In this document: piece by piece, positions 11,579 through 22,800 of the stretch | Position numbering within the stretch: the stretch's first letter is position 1 | Layout: every line of letters begins with the position of its first letter | NCBI GenBank assembly: GCA_018105865.1 | Contig: CM030852.1 | Coordinates: 9,250,034 to 9,314,033 of the forward strand | Source: Metaphire vulgaris | Lineage: Eukaryota > Annelida > Clitellata > Crassiclitellata > Megascolecidae | DNA: 64,000 nucleotides | Reading direction: 5' to 3' | Program-made: the position numbers and the translations under genes | Notes under the pieces: model-generated | Told to the model about the DNA's origin: nothing | Seen by the model: only the letters and a program-made list of their open reading frames with translations | The model's database searches: none

Positions 11579-14500
11579 ATACCCCTCTTTGCCGAAGACG
11601 ACACTCCGGGTCGTAAAATAAAATACCAAATGTATAAGTCTAACTCACTAAGTAAAATACAGTAGATAAACCTGACTAAAACGCTAGAAAATCAAAGCAA
11701 AACACACTGCAACACAACATCAAACTAAGTAAAAATGCTCATTAAATGAAGACGTTAATAGTAGCTAAATATAAATAAACAGTGTATAACGGCTTATTAT
11801 AGTGAAAATTATGCGACATTTAAATCTAAAGTGTTCCATATTAAAATTAACTCGTAAATGCATATAAAATACTGCTTGCTGTTTATAAATACGCATGTGC
11901 TATATAAAATATAATACGGTATGGTAAAACCACGAGGTAAAATAATTATGATCGTAATATATTGGTAATTTAGGTCAACAATATAAATGAAATCAAATCA
12001 ATTCCATCACATACTCTAATTATTGCTTTCAGCAAAATATAAGCCAGCAACTGTAGAAACAAATGCTATTCTTAGAAAAAACTTAAAGTTGACTGTTCAG
12101 CGATGAATTCTATTGAAAAGACAGATTTTAGGAAAGTAAGGGAGCAAAAAGGCGGCCTTATATAGTCTGCGGAGTGAAATACGCCCATTCATCGCACCCT
12201 CAAAATGAATAGACGCAGCCCTGCGTCGCAAACAATAAAGATCACCAAAATTGCCATCGGAAAGTTGAAACGAATTAGCAGTGTACCCAACCGGAGTAAA
12301 ACCTTTAAAATCTCAACCCGCCTTTAGAAGAGATAAAAGGACCCTGCATCGGCTTAAGGTGCACTTCATCGTAAATGACTACAAGAATAATAGTAATTGG
12401 AAGATCAGAAAGTGAAATTGATTACAGCTAAATCTTCATTGCAAAATTTGAAACAATTTGAGAAGGATGCAACGGTAAGTACCATCTCATCTGAGTTTTG
12501 ATATGTTTTCTAGTGTTCTGCGAAACTGTGAAATTTCTATCCCTCTGTCTGTGTGACGCTCTCAAACATAGCATAGATTTTTAGAATTTCCATCGGAGTT
12601 CACATTTAACAGCCGCAGGTAACACGAATGCCAATATATACAAATAACTCTCGTAATTAACGCTAAAACCTCTTAAGACGCTTAATAATTCACTTTAATC
12701 GCAAACTCTTAATCACAAAAACACATAATCTCGCTACGGACTGAATGATCTGGAGCCTGTGGTTGGTCAGATTTGCCAAAATACACACGTACAATTAATT
12801 TCGTAACAGAACTCCCATGACAATCCTTCGATCACCGTATCTAAAACATCTGAACACACTCAAAAGACACAAAATCACATCATTTCACATTGACATAAAA
12901 CACACCAAATCAAAACATGTGCAATAATTTGTTTAAATTGGGCTAAAGCAATGAAGATCTATCCGTAGTTGTGAAGTAGCCAGGTAAGTAACTTGATGGG
13001 TTAGGCCTACTGACGTAATGAGTTTAATAATGAAATAACAGCACAGTCATATTTTAAAAAAATAGCCAACGACTGAAAATTACGATCATAAACTGATGAA
13101 AATAATGTAATGCGAAGATAACGAATAACATTAAAATACCTTAGACCTAATGTGAAATTTTACTTCTAATGCGTTTGAGGTTGTTCACACTGGCTATGTT
13201 CATTTCTACTAAAGCGAATCAATATACCATTAAAACATAAAACTTTACTGAATGTATGTCAGATTCGTTTAAGTCTTCGTTGTATTCTAGGACTAAAAGC
13301 AGGTAAACATAAATGCACTATAAGCATATAAATATAATAATCACAAGTACACATGCAAGCTATTAGGCAAATTTAATGATGATGTTCCGTTTTTTTTTCT
13401 TTCTTTTGTAAAAATAACCTTACACGTTTCTAATTTTGTGTTTTTTTTTATTAAATATTTTTCAATATTTTTCATAATTATCTTCACATTCTTTTGAGTC
13501 GGGTAGTTCCAGACTAATACTAATATCATTAAATACAGCGTACACATAGCCAAATTCAATTCAGTTTATATAGGGCCTAGCACTATAGTTAATTGGTTCC
13601 ATGAATAGTTGTCCATGGAATTTATCTAAGTAATGGGATTATTAGTTCAACACAGCCAAAGTAATGCTATTAACAAAATTCCTTGCTTATGAGATTAAAA
13701 GACGAAGAAAGTTCTGCAGACCAGCTGTCAAGATAGACTCCATCCAATAGTCTCAGTTAATGAGTTCAACCAAAGGATGCTTCATTCAGGGTGAAGATCG
13801 GCCAGACGCAGGCCAGCTGTTGAGACCATCTAATTAAGTCTCAGTAAATGACTTCTACCAAGCAGGTATCGGTGCAAGCAGCGGAACAAGTTATCTTTAT
13901 GAACAGGTGTTGAGAATGAGAGGATGATCATCAGAGAAATCTAGACCAACACTCAGGCAGCAGAATTTTAAGACTACAAGAAGCGGATTGAAGTAGGCTA
14001 AATGCTCAGAGTTTGGCCTAGAGATAAATATGAGCTCGAAAGTGTGGAAGAGCGGGGGGAAATAGCAGATCATGAGTAAAGATTTGGACCAGAGTCTTCA
14101 GAGACCTAGAGAAAATTCCAGAAAATTCCTGATTGGCACATGATCCACAAACCTAGTAGGCGCTAAATTTAGATTCCACTCAAAACTAGTCCAAAATCAT
14201 GCGTCATTCAAGTCTCTTGGGCTAGAAAATTTTACATCTTTCCTGGATGGAAATTTTAGCATGTGATTTTCCACATTTTTGATAAAAAATTAAGCTAATA
14301 CCAAAATTTCAGTAAGTAGCAAATAAATTACTCAACAGTGCAATCAGAGATGTGATGTGTCATAAAACTAGAATTAATTGTCAATCAATGATCATAAAAC
14401 ATATTCTTGCAGACTGCAAATAAAATTAACTATTATAGTAAAATGCTATTGAATTGTCTTAGCTGAAAACAGACAGGTAGGAAAGGACTTCGTTGAGACA

Positions 14501-15241
14501 TCTGTTAATTTCATCGTTCAGTATCGGTGTGACGGAGGATAATGATGATGGGGACGAGGATCTATCGATAGACGCTTTGACGAAGGAAATATTTTAATGA
14601 ACTCCGAAGGAAACGCGGCGCATTTCAAATTCCACAGAATAACGAATTGTCTAGGCGAGAGGAATTGAGAAAATGACTTTGATATGAAAATGAAGAATTT
14701 CCAGCGAATTTAGCCTTTAAACTGAAGGAATCGTCGAGCGACATTGGAAGCAGGAATAACGGTGACGTCGTGACGATAATAGCTGGGTGACGTAACGAGG
14801 AAATGTTCCATGAGACTAGGACGCAGAGGACACGCAGCGAAGATCACAGGAGATGACGGCGACGGCGACGAAGAAGATGATGATCTCGCTTCTCTCAGTG
14901 TAAGCGAGATTCGATTGAGCGACGAGGATAATGAATAGCACAGTACCTGATAATTTTTTTTTGACGCTGAAGACGACGTCAGAACGAAGAAAGGGTTGGA
15001 ACAGGAGCGTCGACTTTGAAGCGATGAAGCCTTCGTTGAAACGAGGATCGACCACCAGAAGGCTGCTTGGCTTCCATCGGGATGAAGCGTAGAAGCGATC
15101 TCTCGAGACGAAAGTGCAGCATCTGGCAGACCATCTTGTTGACGAGTCGACTTCTTAGATTTTTATATGATTAGGCCCTAGGCAGTCTTAACTTAATGCG
15201 AAGAGGTACTTTTTGTGGGGACAAGCGGTTCTTCACCATTC
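11579..15241. other. Internal region of the LTR element; no recognisable gene
   Basis: Sequence of 3.66 kb, mostly AT-rich. The only compositional outlier is 14800-14950, where a short plus-strand frame from 14816 encodes an acidic stretch (DDGDGDEEDDD) and stops after 43 codons. A roughly 90-bp unit is repeated at about 13715-13790 and 13808-13880 ('ccagctgt', 'gtctcagt', 'tgagttc / tgacttc'). No RT, integrase or zinc-knuckle motif was seen. Confidence 0.6.
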
Positions 15242-15709
15242 TATAAGGGAGAAGATTATTCGTACATTACTTCTCCGTTATGAAAGTGAGAGTGCACTCG
15301 CTTGGCAATGTTTTGTAATATTTAATGGGTGAACTAGACAGTTATACAGAATGCGACTCTAGTTTAAAGTCTTAAGTAAAACATTTCTATTCTACATTGT
15401 TACAATCGCTTCAATGTTCGAAAGTACAGCCGCGACAGTTCCGACTCTCAGGACTGAAACTCCACTCTACGACTGCGACTGACTACCACTGATCACGACT
15501 GATTACCGACTCTGCCTGTCCCTGACTCTGACTGACTCCATCTCTTAGGTTTCTATCTTATATCTAAGTCATACCCTCTGTATGTCAGTGCCTATGTCTG
15601 TGTCCGTCTGTCTACTTGTATTTGCCACGTCAGCAACCGACATTCCAGTACTTAGGTCTGGTTCTTCCCCAGCCCATGATCTGGTGATTCACCATCACTG
15701 TTCCAGAAC

Positions 15710-15742
<33 letters not shown>

Positions 15743-15905
15743 GCAGTAGCAGCAGTACTGATCTCTCTGAGGCTATTTATAATCTACCTCAGACAAGCTC
15801 TCAAATGGTATCTAGCCTATAGTCAGTCCGTCATCTGGCGCTATATAAGTCAACTATTACATTTTCCTTATTTTAAATATATTTCCTTAGAATTTCCTCC
15901 TTATA
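15242..15905 (-). repeat. LTR (5' LTR in the inferred orientation)
   Basis: Partner of 10912-11578, with the same TATAAGGGAG start and CTCCTTATA end on the plus strand. It borders the remaining right part of the interrupted MITE. Confidence 0.85.
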
Positions 15906-16726
15906 CATCCACAGTCATTCCCAACGTGGAACCGCCCCTGGGCACGACCGCTATACAACCTCCAATCACTATGGCAGTGTTGGCAAAAAATCCTTCGGTT
16001 GACTTCGCTGGTTGACTAGTGATCCTATAGCATAGATTTACAAACAGTTTCAGGCTGTCGGCCACTAGCATGATATTGTTTGACGGTGGTCCACACCGAG
16101 CACACTCCAGAAACTAGGCTAATCGACAATCATGTATGCGGCAGTGGATTATAAAATAGTTAAAATATATACAGTGCCATGAGGCGCCTTTCCACCGTAG
16201 GCTACAATTTATTCATTTCCTATTCATTTCTTATACTCCCACAGGCATATCTCGTTATTTTCTCTCTGCTCTCAAGTTAGTGGGCAATAATTAATTGAAA
16301 GTACATTTTAACAATCTTTTTCACAAAATAAAACCCTACAGCTCTTTACAAAAGTCTTTAGGAAATACATGTTGGGCAATTAAAACAAGTATCAAACTTT
16401 GAAAGTCGTTTAATAATTGGGTCTTCAGTGTAAACATGGCAGAATTACACTCAAGCAAAAAACACCACCACAGTTTCTCTTATTTACCGATTAAGGGTTT
16501 AAAAATATTATGTCGTGCTTAACGATGGCGGCAGTCGATTGGCTGCGCTGTCTTCTTCTGTTCAAGTAATGGAGCCTGGTTAATGTATTATGTTCGCTAA
16601 CACTTCTTGGCCTGATTGTGGATCCCTTGGTAACCTGCCGTAGACCACCAGGGACGCGTAGATCATAGACTACCAACATATATCCCACGGCAAATATCCA
16701 TTTAATTATATATATATATATATTTT

Positions 16727-17060
16727 GAAATGTGGATTTGGAGGAAAATGCTAAAAGCAAAATACACAGAGCATAAGACAAACGAGGAAGTCATGAAGGA
16801 GATAGAAGAAGAAAAAGAAGCAATACAATCCGGAAAAGGCAGAGAAATTAACATGTCCTCCGGCATGACTTTTACTAAGAACAATAATCGAAGGAAAAAT
16901 AGAGGGAAAGAGAGTGAGAGGTAGACCGAGAAAGATGATGTTGGAGTGGATGATGAATAAAGGATATCAGGAACTCAAAGAAGAAGCAAGCAATCGATCG
17001 GAGTGGAATAACTGGATACCTGGACCTGTCGAGAGACAGAAACACTGATGATGATATATA
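16727..17060 (+). mobile_element. 5'-truncated LINE 3' end
   Basis: The frame reads WRKMLKAKYTEHKTNEEV, later GRPRKMMLEWMMNKGYQELK, the C-terminal region after LINE reverse transcriptase, and ends in a GATGAT tail merging into AT repeats. Unit B lacks it: both units share the flanks ccatttaatt and tattcaaaagaatgtagaaa. Confidence 0.75.
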
Positions 17061-17656
17061 TACAGTATATATTCAAAAGAATGTAGAAATAATGGACTCG
17101 TGAGAGATCGATAGATTTAGTATTATATGTGACCGTCACTGCAGTCATTATCGCGTTTTTGTCTTGCCCTTTCCAGTTTGGAGCATTCTACTGAATTATT
17201 CACAGACGTTATTGTGACGACTTTTCTCTGAGGTTCAATTCAATTGGTATAAATTGACGTTTTGGCTTGTGCTCAACTTTTTCACAAGTTTTCAGGTAAG
17301 AGCAAACGTGACTAAGCGCTGGATGATTTGTCGATTTGGGCAAGGTTCGATGAGTCACGTGATTGTCGCTCATAGTTGGTTATTGAATATTTCAAGAGAA
17401 TTCTTCGTAGTCGTCAACCTCCTCTCTCTGAATACCTCAGTGTTTTATCCAGACTCCAGGCCTTTGGGAGAAATTGAAGCTTTCGGAGAGATGGAATTAA
17501 CTTGTTTGTAGGGGAAAAGACACAGTTCAATACAAAATTTATGTAAGTGCTGGAATTTTTTTGTGGGGGGATTTTGATTTTTTTTGGGGGAGGGAATCTC
17601 CTCTCCTAACAGGCCTGTATAAAACACTGGAGTTCCTTCTATGCTTCGACCTCTTG

Positions 17657-17849
17657 CAGTGGCGGCTCCACTGGGGGGGGGGGAGTCCGGGGGACCGTGC
17701 TCCCCTATTGAGTGCCTGTCCTCCCAGTGACCCCCTATTGGGACCCTATACTTAATACTACTTACCTAACAACAAATGGTTGGCCCCATGATTAGAAGTT
17801 GCCACCCCAACGCCCTTCCCCTACTTGCCAAATCCTGGAGCCGCCACTG
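17657..17849. mobile_element. hAT-type MITE, 193 bp
   Basis: A perfect 14-bp inverted end CAGTGGCGGCTCCA / TGGAGCCGCCACTG; flanks ACCTCTTG and ACC-CTTG look like a duplication with one base lost. Confidence 0.85.
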
Positions 17850-18080
17850 ACCCTTGTCCTGTATTTTAGAAAAGTCTTGTTAATCAGTTCGTTTTTAAAT
17901 ACGATTGAAATTTTCTAAGACGTCCTAACGTCTTCCAATCACCTGCGTCTTTTCTTCGCGGATCTTCTGTTGTTTTAAAGTCACTTTCATGAACTTTATT
18001 CGGCTAACTTTAGTCACGATTCTGTGTTGTGTTGTGTTTGTTTAAAGACGCGTCTGTAAAAGACGATGAGAATCAATCGC

Positions 18081-18438
18081 CAGTGTTGGGAGTAACGAGT
18101 TACTGTAACTTAGTTACTGTAACTTAGTTAACGAATCAGTAACTGTAACTCTAACTATATACATTTTTAAAATGTAACTAGTAACTGTAACTAAAATGCT
18201 TATTTGAGGAATTGTAACGGGTCACTGGGTCACCGGGTCTCAAAATGTGACCCGGTTCCATCTCTGCCAGTCACTCAGTGAGTCAAGCCAAAGTTGACGA
18301 ACTCATTGTGAACTTCATCGAGGACATGGAAAGTTTCAAAGTTGTGGCGTCTCCAGCATGCACCACTGCAGACATCTGGTCCGTCAATCACAAAGCTATT
18401 TCGGCGTTACCGTGCACTGGATTGATAACGGTCGTTGG

Positions 18439-18440
<2 letters not shown>
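18081..18440 (+). mobile_element. hAT transposase fragment
   Basis: Begins CAGTGTTGGGAGTAACGAGT, an end found on many animal hAT elements. A frame at about 18278-18430 reads KVDELIVNFIEDMESFKVV and then ACTTADIWSVNH, like the CTTADxW motif of ZBED/hAT transposases. It is cut off by an (ATCA)n run and a CR1 tail. Confidence 0.65.
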
Positions 18441-18483
<43 letters not shown>

Positions 18484-18560
18484 CTGGCCATTGATAACGA
18501 GGGCATCAGCCGATGGCGCACCAAATCCAAATAGCATTGAGCCATCCCAGAAGATACTCT
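18440..18560 (-). mobile_element. CR1-like LINE 3' tail
   Basis: (CAATCAAT)n followed by a copy of the segment 'gcatcagccgatggcgcacc' also seen at 20770 and, inverted, at about 31213. Confidence 0.6.
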
Positions 18561-18564
18561 AGCC

Positions 18565-18716
18565 AACTAGACATTGGAGAGTTTAACTTTTTTGGGGTGG
18601 GGGTGGGCGCAGACATTGGGGAGGTCATAATACATGCCAAAAGATCAAAAAATGTCAAAAAATGTGGAGGAAATTTTAAATTTTGCGGGATTCCCCAGGA
18701 AGGCCTAGAATAAACA
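18565..18716. mobile_element. MITE fragment, CAGTGTTTATTCTAG family
   Basis: The right end GGCCTAGAATAAACACTG and the 'cattggggaggtcata' body match the intact copy at 62147-62308; the left end was not resolved. Confidence 0.6.
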
Positions 18717-19477
18717 CTGGTTGAATCGCCAGTCTGCTGCGCTTGCATACTCACGTATGACTGGAAACATACATACACTGTACTTGCTAAACTTGATTCT
18801 GTACATTCGGATTATCACATAACTGACAATAGTTTCATTAACTGTTACTGATAATGGCTCCAATTTTGTAAAAGAGTTTATTGAGTTCGGTGAAAATGAC
18901 TTTGCTAAGGATATTTAAATTCTTCAGAAATCGAAATCATAAGTTTTCTTTAAACTAACGAGAGGCTAGACTAACAGTTAGGCCTAAGCGTGGATTTCAA
19001 CAGCTTGAAAACCACGAAACATAGAAAGAAAAGCGAATGAACCAACCAAGAAACGAACTGTCTCCACTTATATGTACAGGTAGAATTATTATTATAGACT
19101 CGGGGTTATAAAGCACGCATAATGTCATTTTGTTTTTGACTGTATGCGTGATATTTTAAATTTAGTGGTCTACATCTGGTGCGTTTCACAACCCAACAGT
19201 CGTGGGCTATTAAATTCAAATTATCAAGCATACAGTCAATAAACAAAATGACATCGTACTTGCTTTAAACCCCCGAGTTCTTCGCAAATCAGTCTTTCAA
19301 TGAGAGTCTGCTGAGCTTCTAGGCCAGCGATCGATTTCTTAACCGGGCCTATAGCATTATCTGACATCCTGCACACTTCTACAGAGAAAAAAGATTCACA
19401 GCCTCATTTGGGACCTATTTGCTAAAACGAGTAATATTCTTAACTGACTTCACTAAATTCTATAAGCATTATGTTTA

Positions 19478-19552
19478 CAGGGTGGCACAAACACTGGACT
19501 AGTCACATTTAGGTTTGCGTTTAATCTAGTTCGGTTTGTTTGCGCCACCCTG
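19478..19552. mobile_element. 75-bp mariner-derived micro-MITE
   Basis: CAGGGTGGCACAAACACTGG...GCGCCACCCTG between TA dinucleotides. Its left half shares GGACTAGTCACATTTAGGT with the mariner remnant at 53255. Unit A (about 5880-5900) lacks it, so it moved after the duplication. Confidence 0.75.
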
Positions 19553-19823
19553 TATATTTGATTATACAATTTTCGTCAGGTATTTCCAAAAATTAGTTCG
19601 CGATCCAAATACCAGTTTCTTGCAAAGTTGGAGTCCAAGAGTTCCCAGTAAATTCAAATGCTTAGGCCGGTATTTTGAAGCCTATCCTTTGTAGCAATCG
19701 TAAAAATCGACAGATCGAACAGTTTTGAAAATATTTCCACAAATACACATAGCATGTCAACTCATCACAAACCGAGTAGAGTACACGGATCTTATTAAAT
19801 GTTAAAGTAGCCTATTCTACTTG

Positions 19824-22800
19824 TTACAGTTCCTCAAAGTAGTAGCTTGGAAGCCACCAATCGCATCCCTCAACTGGACCAACATCCGATGCGTTGTATC
19901 CAGTCGGGTGCAAGTTGATTTCACAATTTCCATTCGATACGCAGTAGTTGAAGGAGTCGCAGTTATTCTCCATACAGAATTCCATGCAATTTATTTGCTT
20001 ATTCTTTGTAGCTGTATTAGAATGAATGAATGGTTTGTTGATGAATCTTGTTCCTGATGTCCTTTTGAAGTTAACCGCTATAATCAATACAAGAAACATT
20101 TCACAATAACTTCTAGGCTACATGTACAGTGTAAGCAAATGATTTGCAATATGTCCCATTTCGATGGAGTCTTTCAAATTTACAAATATCATGCGAGAAA
20201 TTTGACTCGTTTGAGTCAGTAACATGTTAAGACAAAAGTTATTTCTAGATTCACAGAATTCACTTCTGATTGAATTGAAAGCATATAGGCCTATATATAT
20301 ATTATATATATGCAATTAACTAGCTCTAACTAACTGTATATAATTATAGTGTATATAGTTAATTAGTTAGTTAGTTAGTCAGTTAAAGTTCAAGAAAAGG
20401 GCCGCTATAGACTATGTGAAAATTTCACTTCTTCTGAACAGACTTCCAATGCGATCGTATTCTGAGGAACGTTTTCTCACCTCGAACTGCGCGCGAGTTA
20501 ACCAATAATTGTATTTCAATTTGTTTAGAACCAAACAGGGAAATAAGAAAAAATGAAAAATGTTATGAAAGAGAAGTAGAGATAAAATGACGACTTTAAA
20601 CAGAAATGAAGCGCCCGTAGCAGACAACATAGAAGCAGAAACAGCATATTCCCGAGGAGCAGCAGTTAATATACTGCACGCACTATACAACAAAATACAG
20701 TTCTATCTAATCTAATCTTAATCTATCTAATCTAATCTTAAACTTCTATAGCTCCATTCATGATGCATAAGAGCATCAACCGATGGCACACCAATTCCAA
20801 ATCATTAAAGATCCAGGTCAAATCCAGGGTATCCGGCCGGACAAACGGGTGACAGTCTATGGTGGATAAGCCATGTCAAATGGCCTCCTTGTAAGATTAC
20901 CCGAACTTCTGATTCGTCGTCTATAAATCGTTCAAAAGGAAAGAATCAATCAAAAGGAAGGGATTTTAATCTTGTTTTTAAAAATCCTGCAATGAATTTG
21001 CAATGCGTACATGCTGAGGCAATGAGTTCGAGCGTTGTTGGGTGGTCACTGAGAAAGCACAAGAACCAAGAGCAGTTGACCTAGGTTTATGCGCAGAACA
21101 AAAGCGCCCAGATGAATTAGGAAAAAGCAATAATAGTACATATGCACAAGAAAAACTACGGGACTGACCAGCAATTGCCGTGCAAATAATCTGTTAAGCA
21201 TACACTGTAGGCCCTACATCGAAAGATAGGCTATACCCAGAAATTAGGCTATGCAAATAGTCTAAAGCAGTGTTATAGAAGAAATACTTATTATTGTAGC
21301 AGAATAGGCGGGATTAGAGCAAACAGAAGTACAGTGTACTATCAATCAATTGTTGTTCGTGATACGGCAACTAGCAGAGTAATTCTGTGAGAAAGACACT
21401 GCATAGTAAACTTATAGATTATACGCAAGCCTTTAACAGCGTGTGGCAAAGAGAAGTGTGGCGGGTATCAAATAGCTATGGAATTCTAATGAGCGTTGCA
21501 CATTTGCTGGAAGACCTACACAACAAGTGTGAAAGTGTAGTAATTATAAATGGATAATTGACGGTGTTGTTTAATATACAAGTCGGAATCAGACAGGAAT
21601 GCAACTAACCACCACACCTATTCATCCTGCAGCTAGAAAAATAGTGCAAATAGTATTGAAAGATAGTAGTGCAGGAGTGTGGACAGTTTTAAAAAACTCC
21701 TATTTGCGGGGATATAGATGGACAGCAAGAACTAACAGATAAAACAAAAAGAGGCCAGAGATTTGAACTAAAATTTATTAATAAAGATGAAACTAAAGTC
21801 ATGGCCATAGGAAAACACGGGAAAATGCAACCTATTACTCAGCGATAAAAGATTAAAACAAGTCAATGAACTGTCATGCATGGGATGGGTAATAACAGAG
21901 GATGGAAAGTGTGAAAAGATATACAGTTCAGAGCAGAATTGAACTATTGTAGTGGCATCGGAAATATGGAAACTAAATGAGACCTGGACTTCCGCACAAT
22001 TATCATTAGGCATGAAAACTATAGTAATCCTATACAAGGCAATGATTTACCAATCCTGATGTACGGGTCCAAACGCTGAAGGATGAAAGGAAGAGGATGA
22101 AAGAAATATAAACGTACTTAGATTTTGAATGGTCTGCCTAAGAAGAGGAATTAAAAGAGAGACAAGAGAAATCGGGATAAGATAAGGAACGAAGTAACCA
22201 GAGAAAGAATGAGCATGACAGATACCCAGCAAATTGACGAATTCCGAACGGGAAGACGACAATAGTTCGGACTCGTGAAAAGAAAGCGGCATGATGGACT
22301 GCCACCGAGAGTTACTGAGTATCAGCTTACATCGAAGGACGTTCTTTCTGGCTGTAGGAGGCTCTGTAGCAAGTCAAAGCCCTCCAATTCCGACTTAACA
22401 GAAACCCTCTGTTAAACAAAACTTAACCGCCTACGGCCTTATGCGAATTGTTAATCCAAAGTTTCCTTCTAGTAATTTTAGAATTTCCAAAATCTAAATT
22501 GAATATGAAGCTATCTTGCATCGATGCATTTATGAGCTCGATACTAACTAACCAAAAATGCCTGTCTGATGCAGAAGTGAAGCTTATTTACAAATTACAA
22601 CAACTTCAGTCATTCGGATCATAACAATTATTCACTTGAACTTAAAGCACCGTATGCTGTGCGTACTTTTTGTTCTTGCAGCGAACACCTCAGCCTCTCG
22701 GACTCCGAAGGAACAATTGTTGATATCGTTTCCTTTTCTGATGACGACATATCTTGCAAGCGGCGTATGTGGCGAGCAGTGGACAGTTACAACTTCACCA

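Larger units (their letters stand above)
10912..15905 (-). mobile_element. Non-autonomous LTR retrotransposon (no gag-pol visible)
   Basis: Near-identical direct repeats of 667 bp (10912-11578) and 664 bp (15242-15905) flank 3.66 kb of internal DNA; the insertion sits between CATC duplications (10908-10911, 15906-15909). LTR ends are TATAAGG...CCTTATA, not the usual TG...CA. On the minus strand, TGGTGAAGAACCGC begins three bases after the 5' LTR and could be a primer-binding site. The purine run AAAGAGGGG lies just before the 3' LTR. Both imply minus orientation. No internal frame exceeds about 80 codons and no protease, RT or integrase motif is visible, as in large retrotransposon derivatives. 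Confidence 0.85.
10571..15940. mobile_element. hAT-type MITE (CAGTGGCGGTTCC family) split by an LTR element, unit A
   Basis: Starts CAGTGGCGGTTCCA and ends GTGGAACCGCCCCTG, with imperfect 8-bp flanks (GACACGAC / GGCACGAC). Unit B has the uninterrupted 375-bp copy at 25445-25819, so the MITE predates the segmental duplication and the LTR element came later. Related copies lie at 49408-49733 and 60471-60787. Confidence 0.85.
5790..17320. repeat. Segmental duplication, unit A
   Basis: This stretch aligns collinearly with about 19375-26955: the shared left edge is at the words 'cctatttgctaaaacgagta' and the shared right edge at 'gcaaacgtgactaagc'. It holds the broken lectin paralogue. It is about 4 kb longer than unit B mainly because of a 5-kb LTR retrotransposon (10912-15905), plus a LINE in exon 2, a 330-bp tandem repeat (6940-7605) and a LINE tail (16727-17060). 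Boundaries were judged by eye and may be off by tens of bases. Confidence 0.85.

Noticed and set aside
14816..15055. 79-codon minus frame and the acidic 43-codon plus frame in the LTR element interior considered as gag remnants
   Set aside because: No zinc knuckle, major-homology or other gag feature is visible; too short to support a call.
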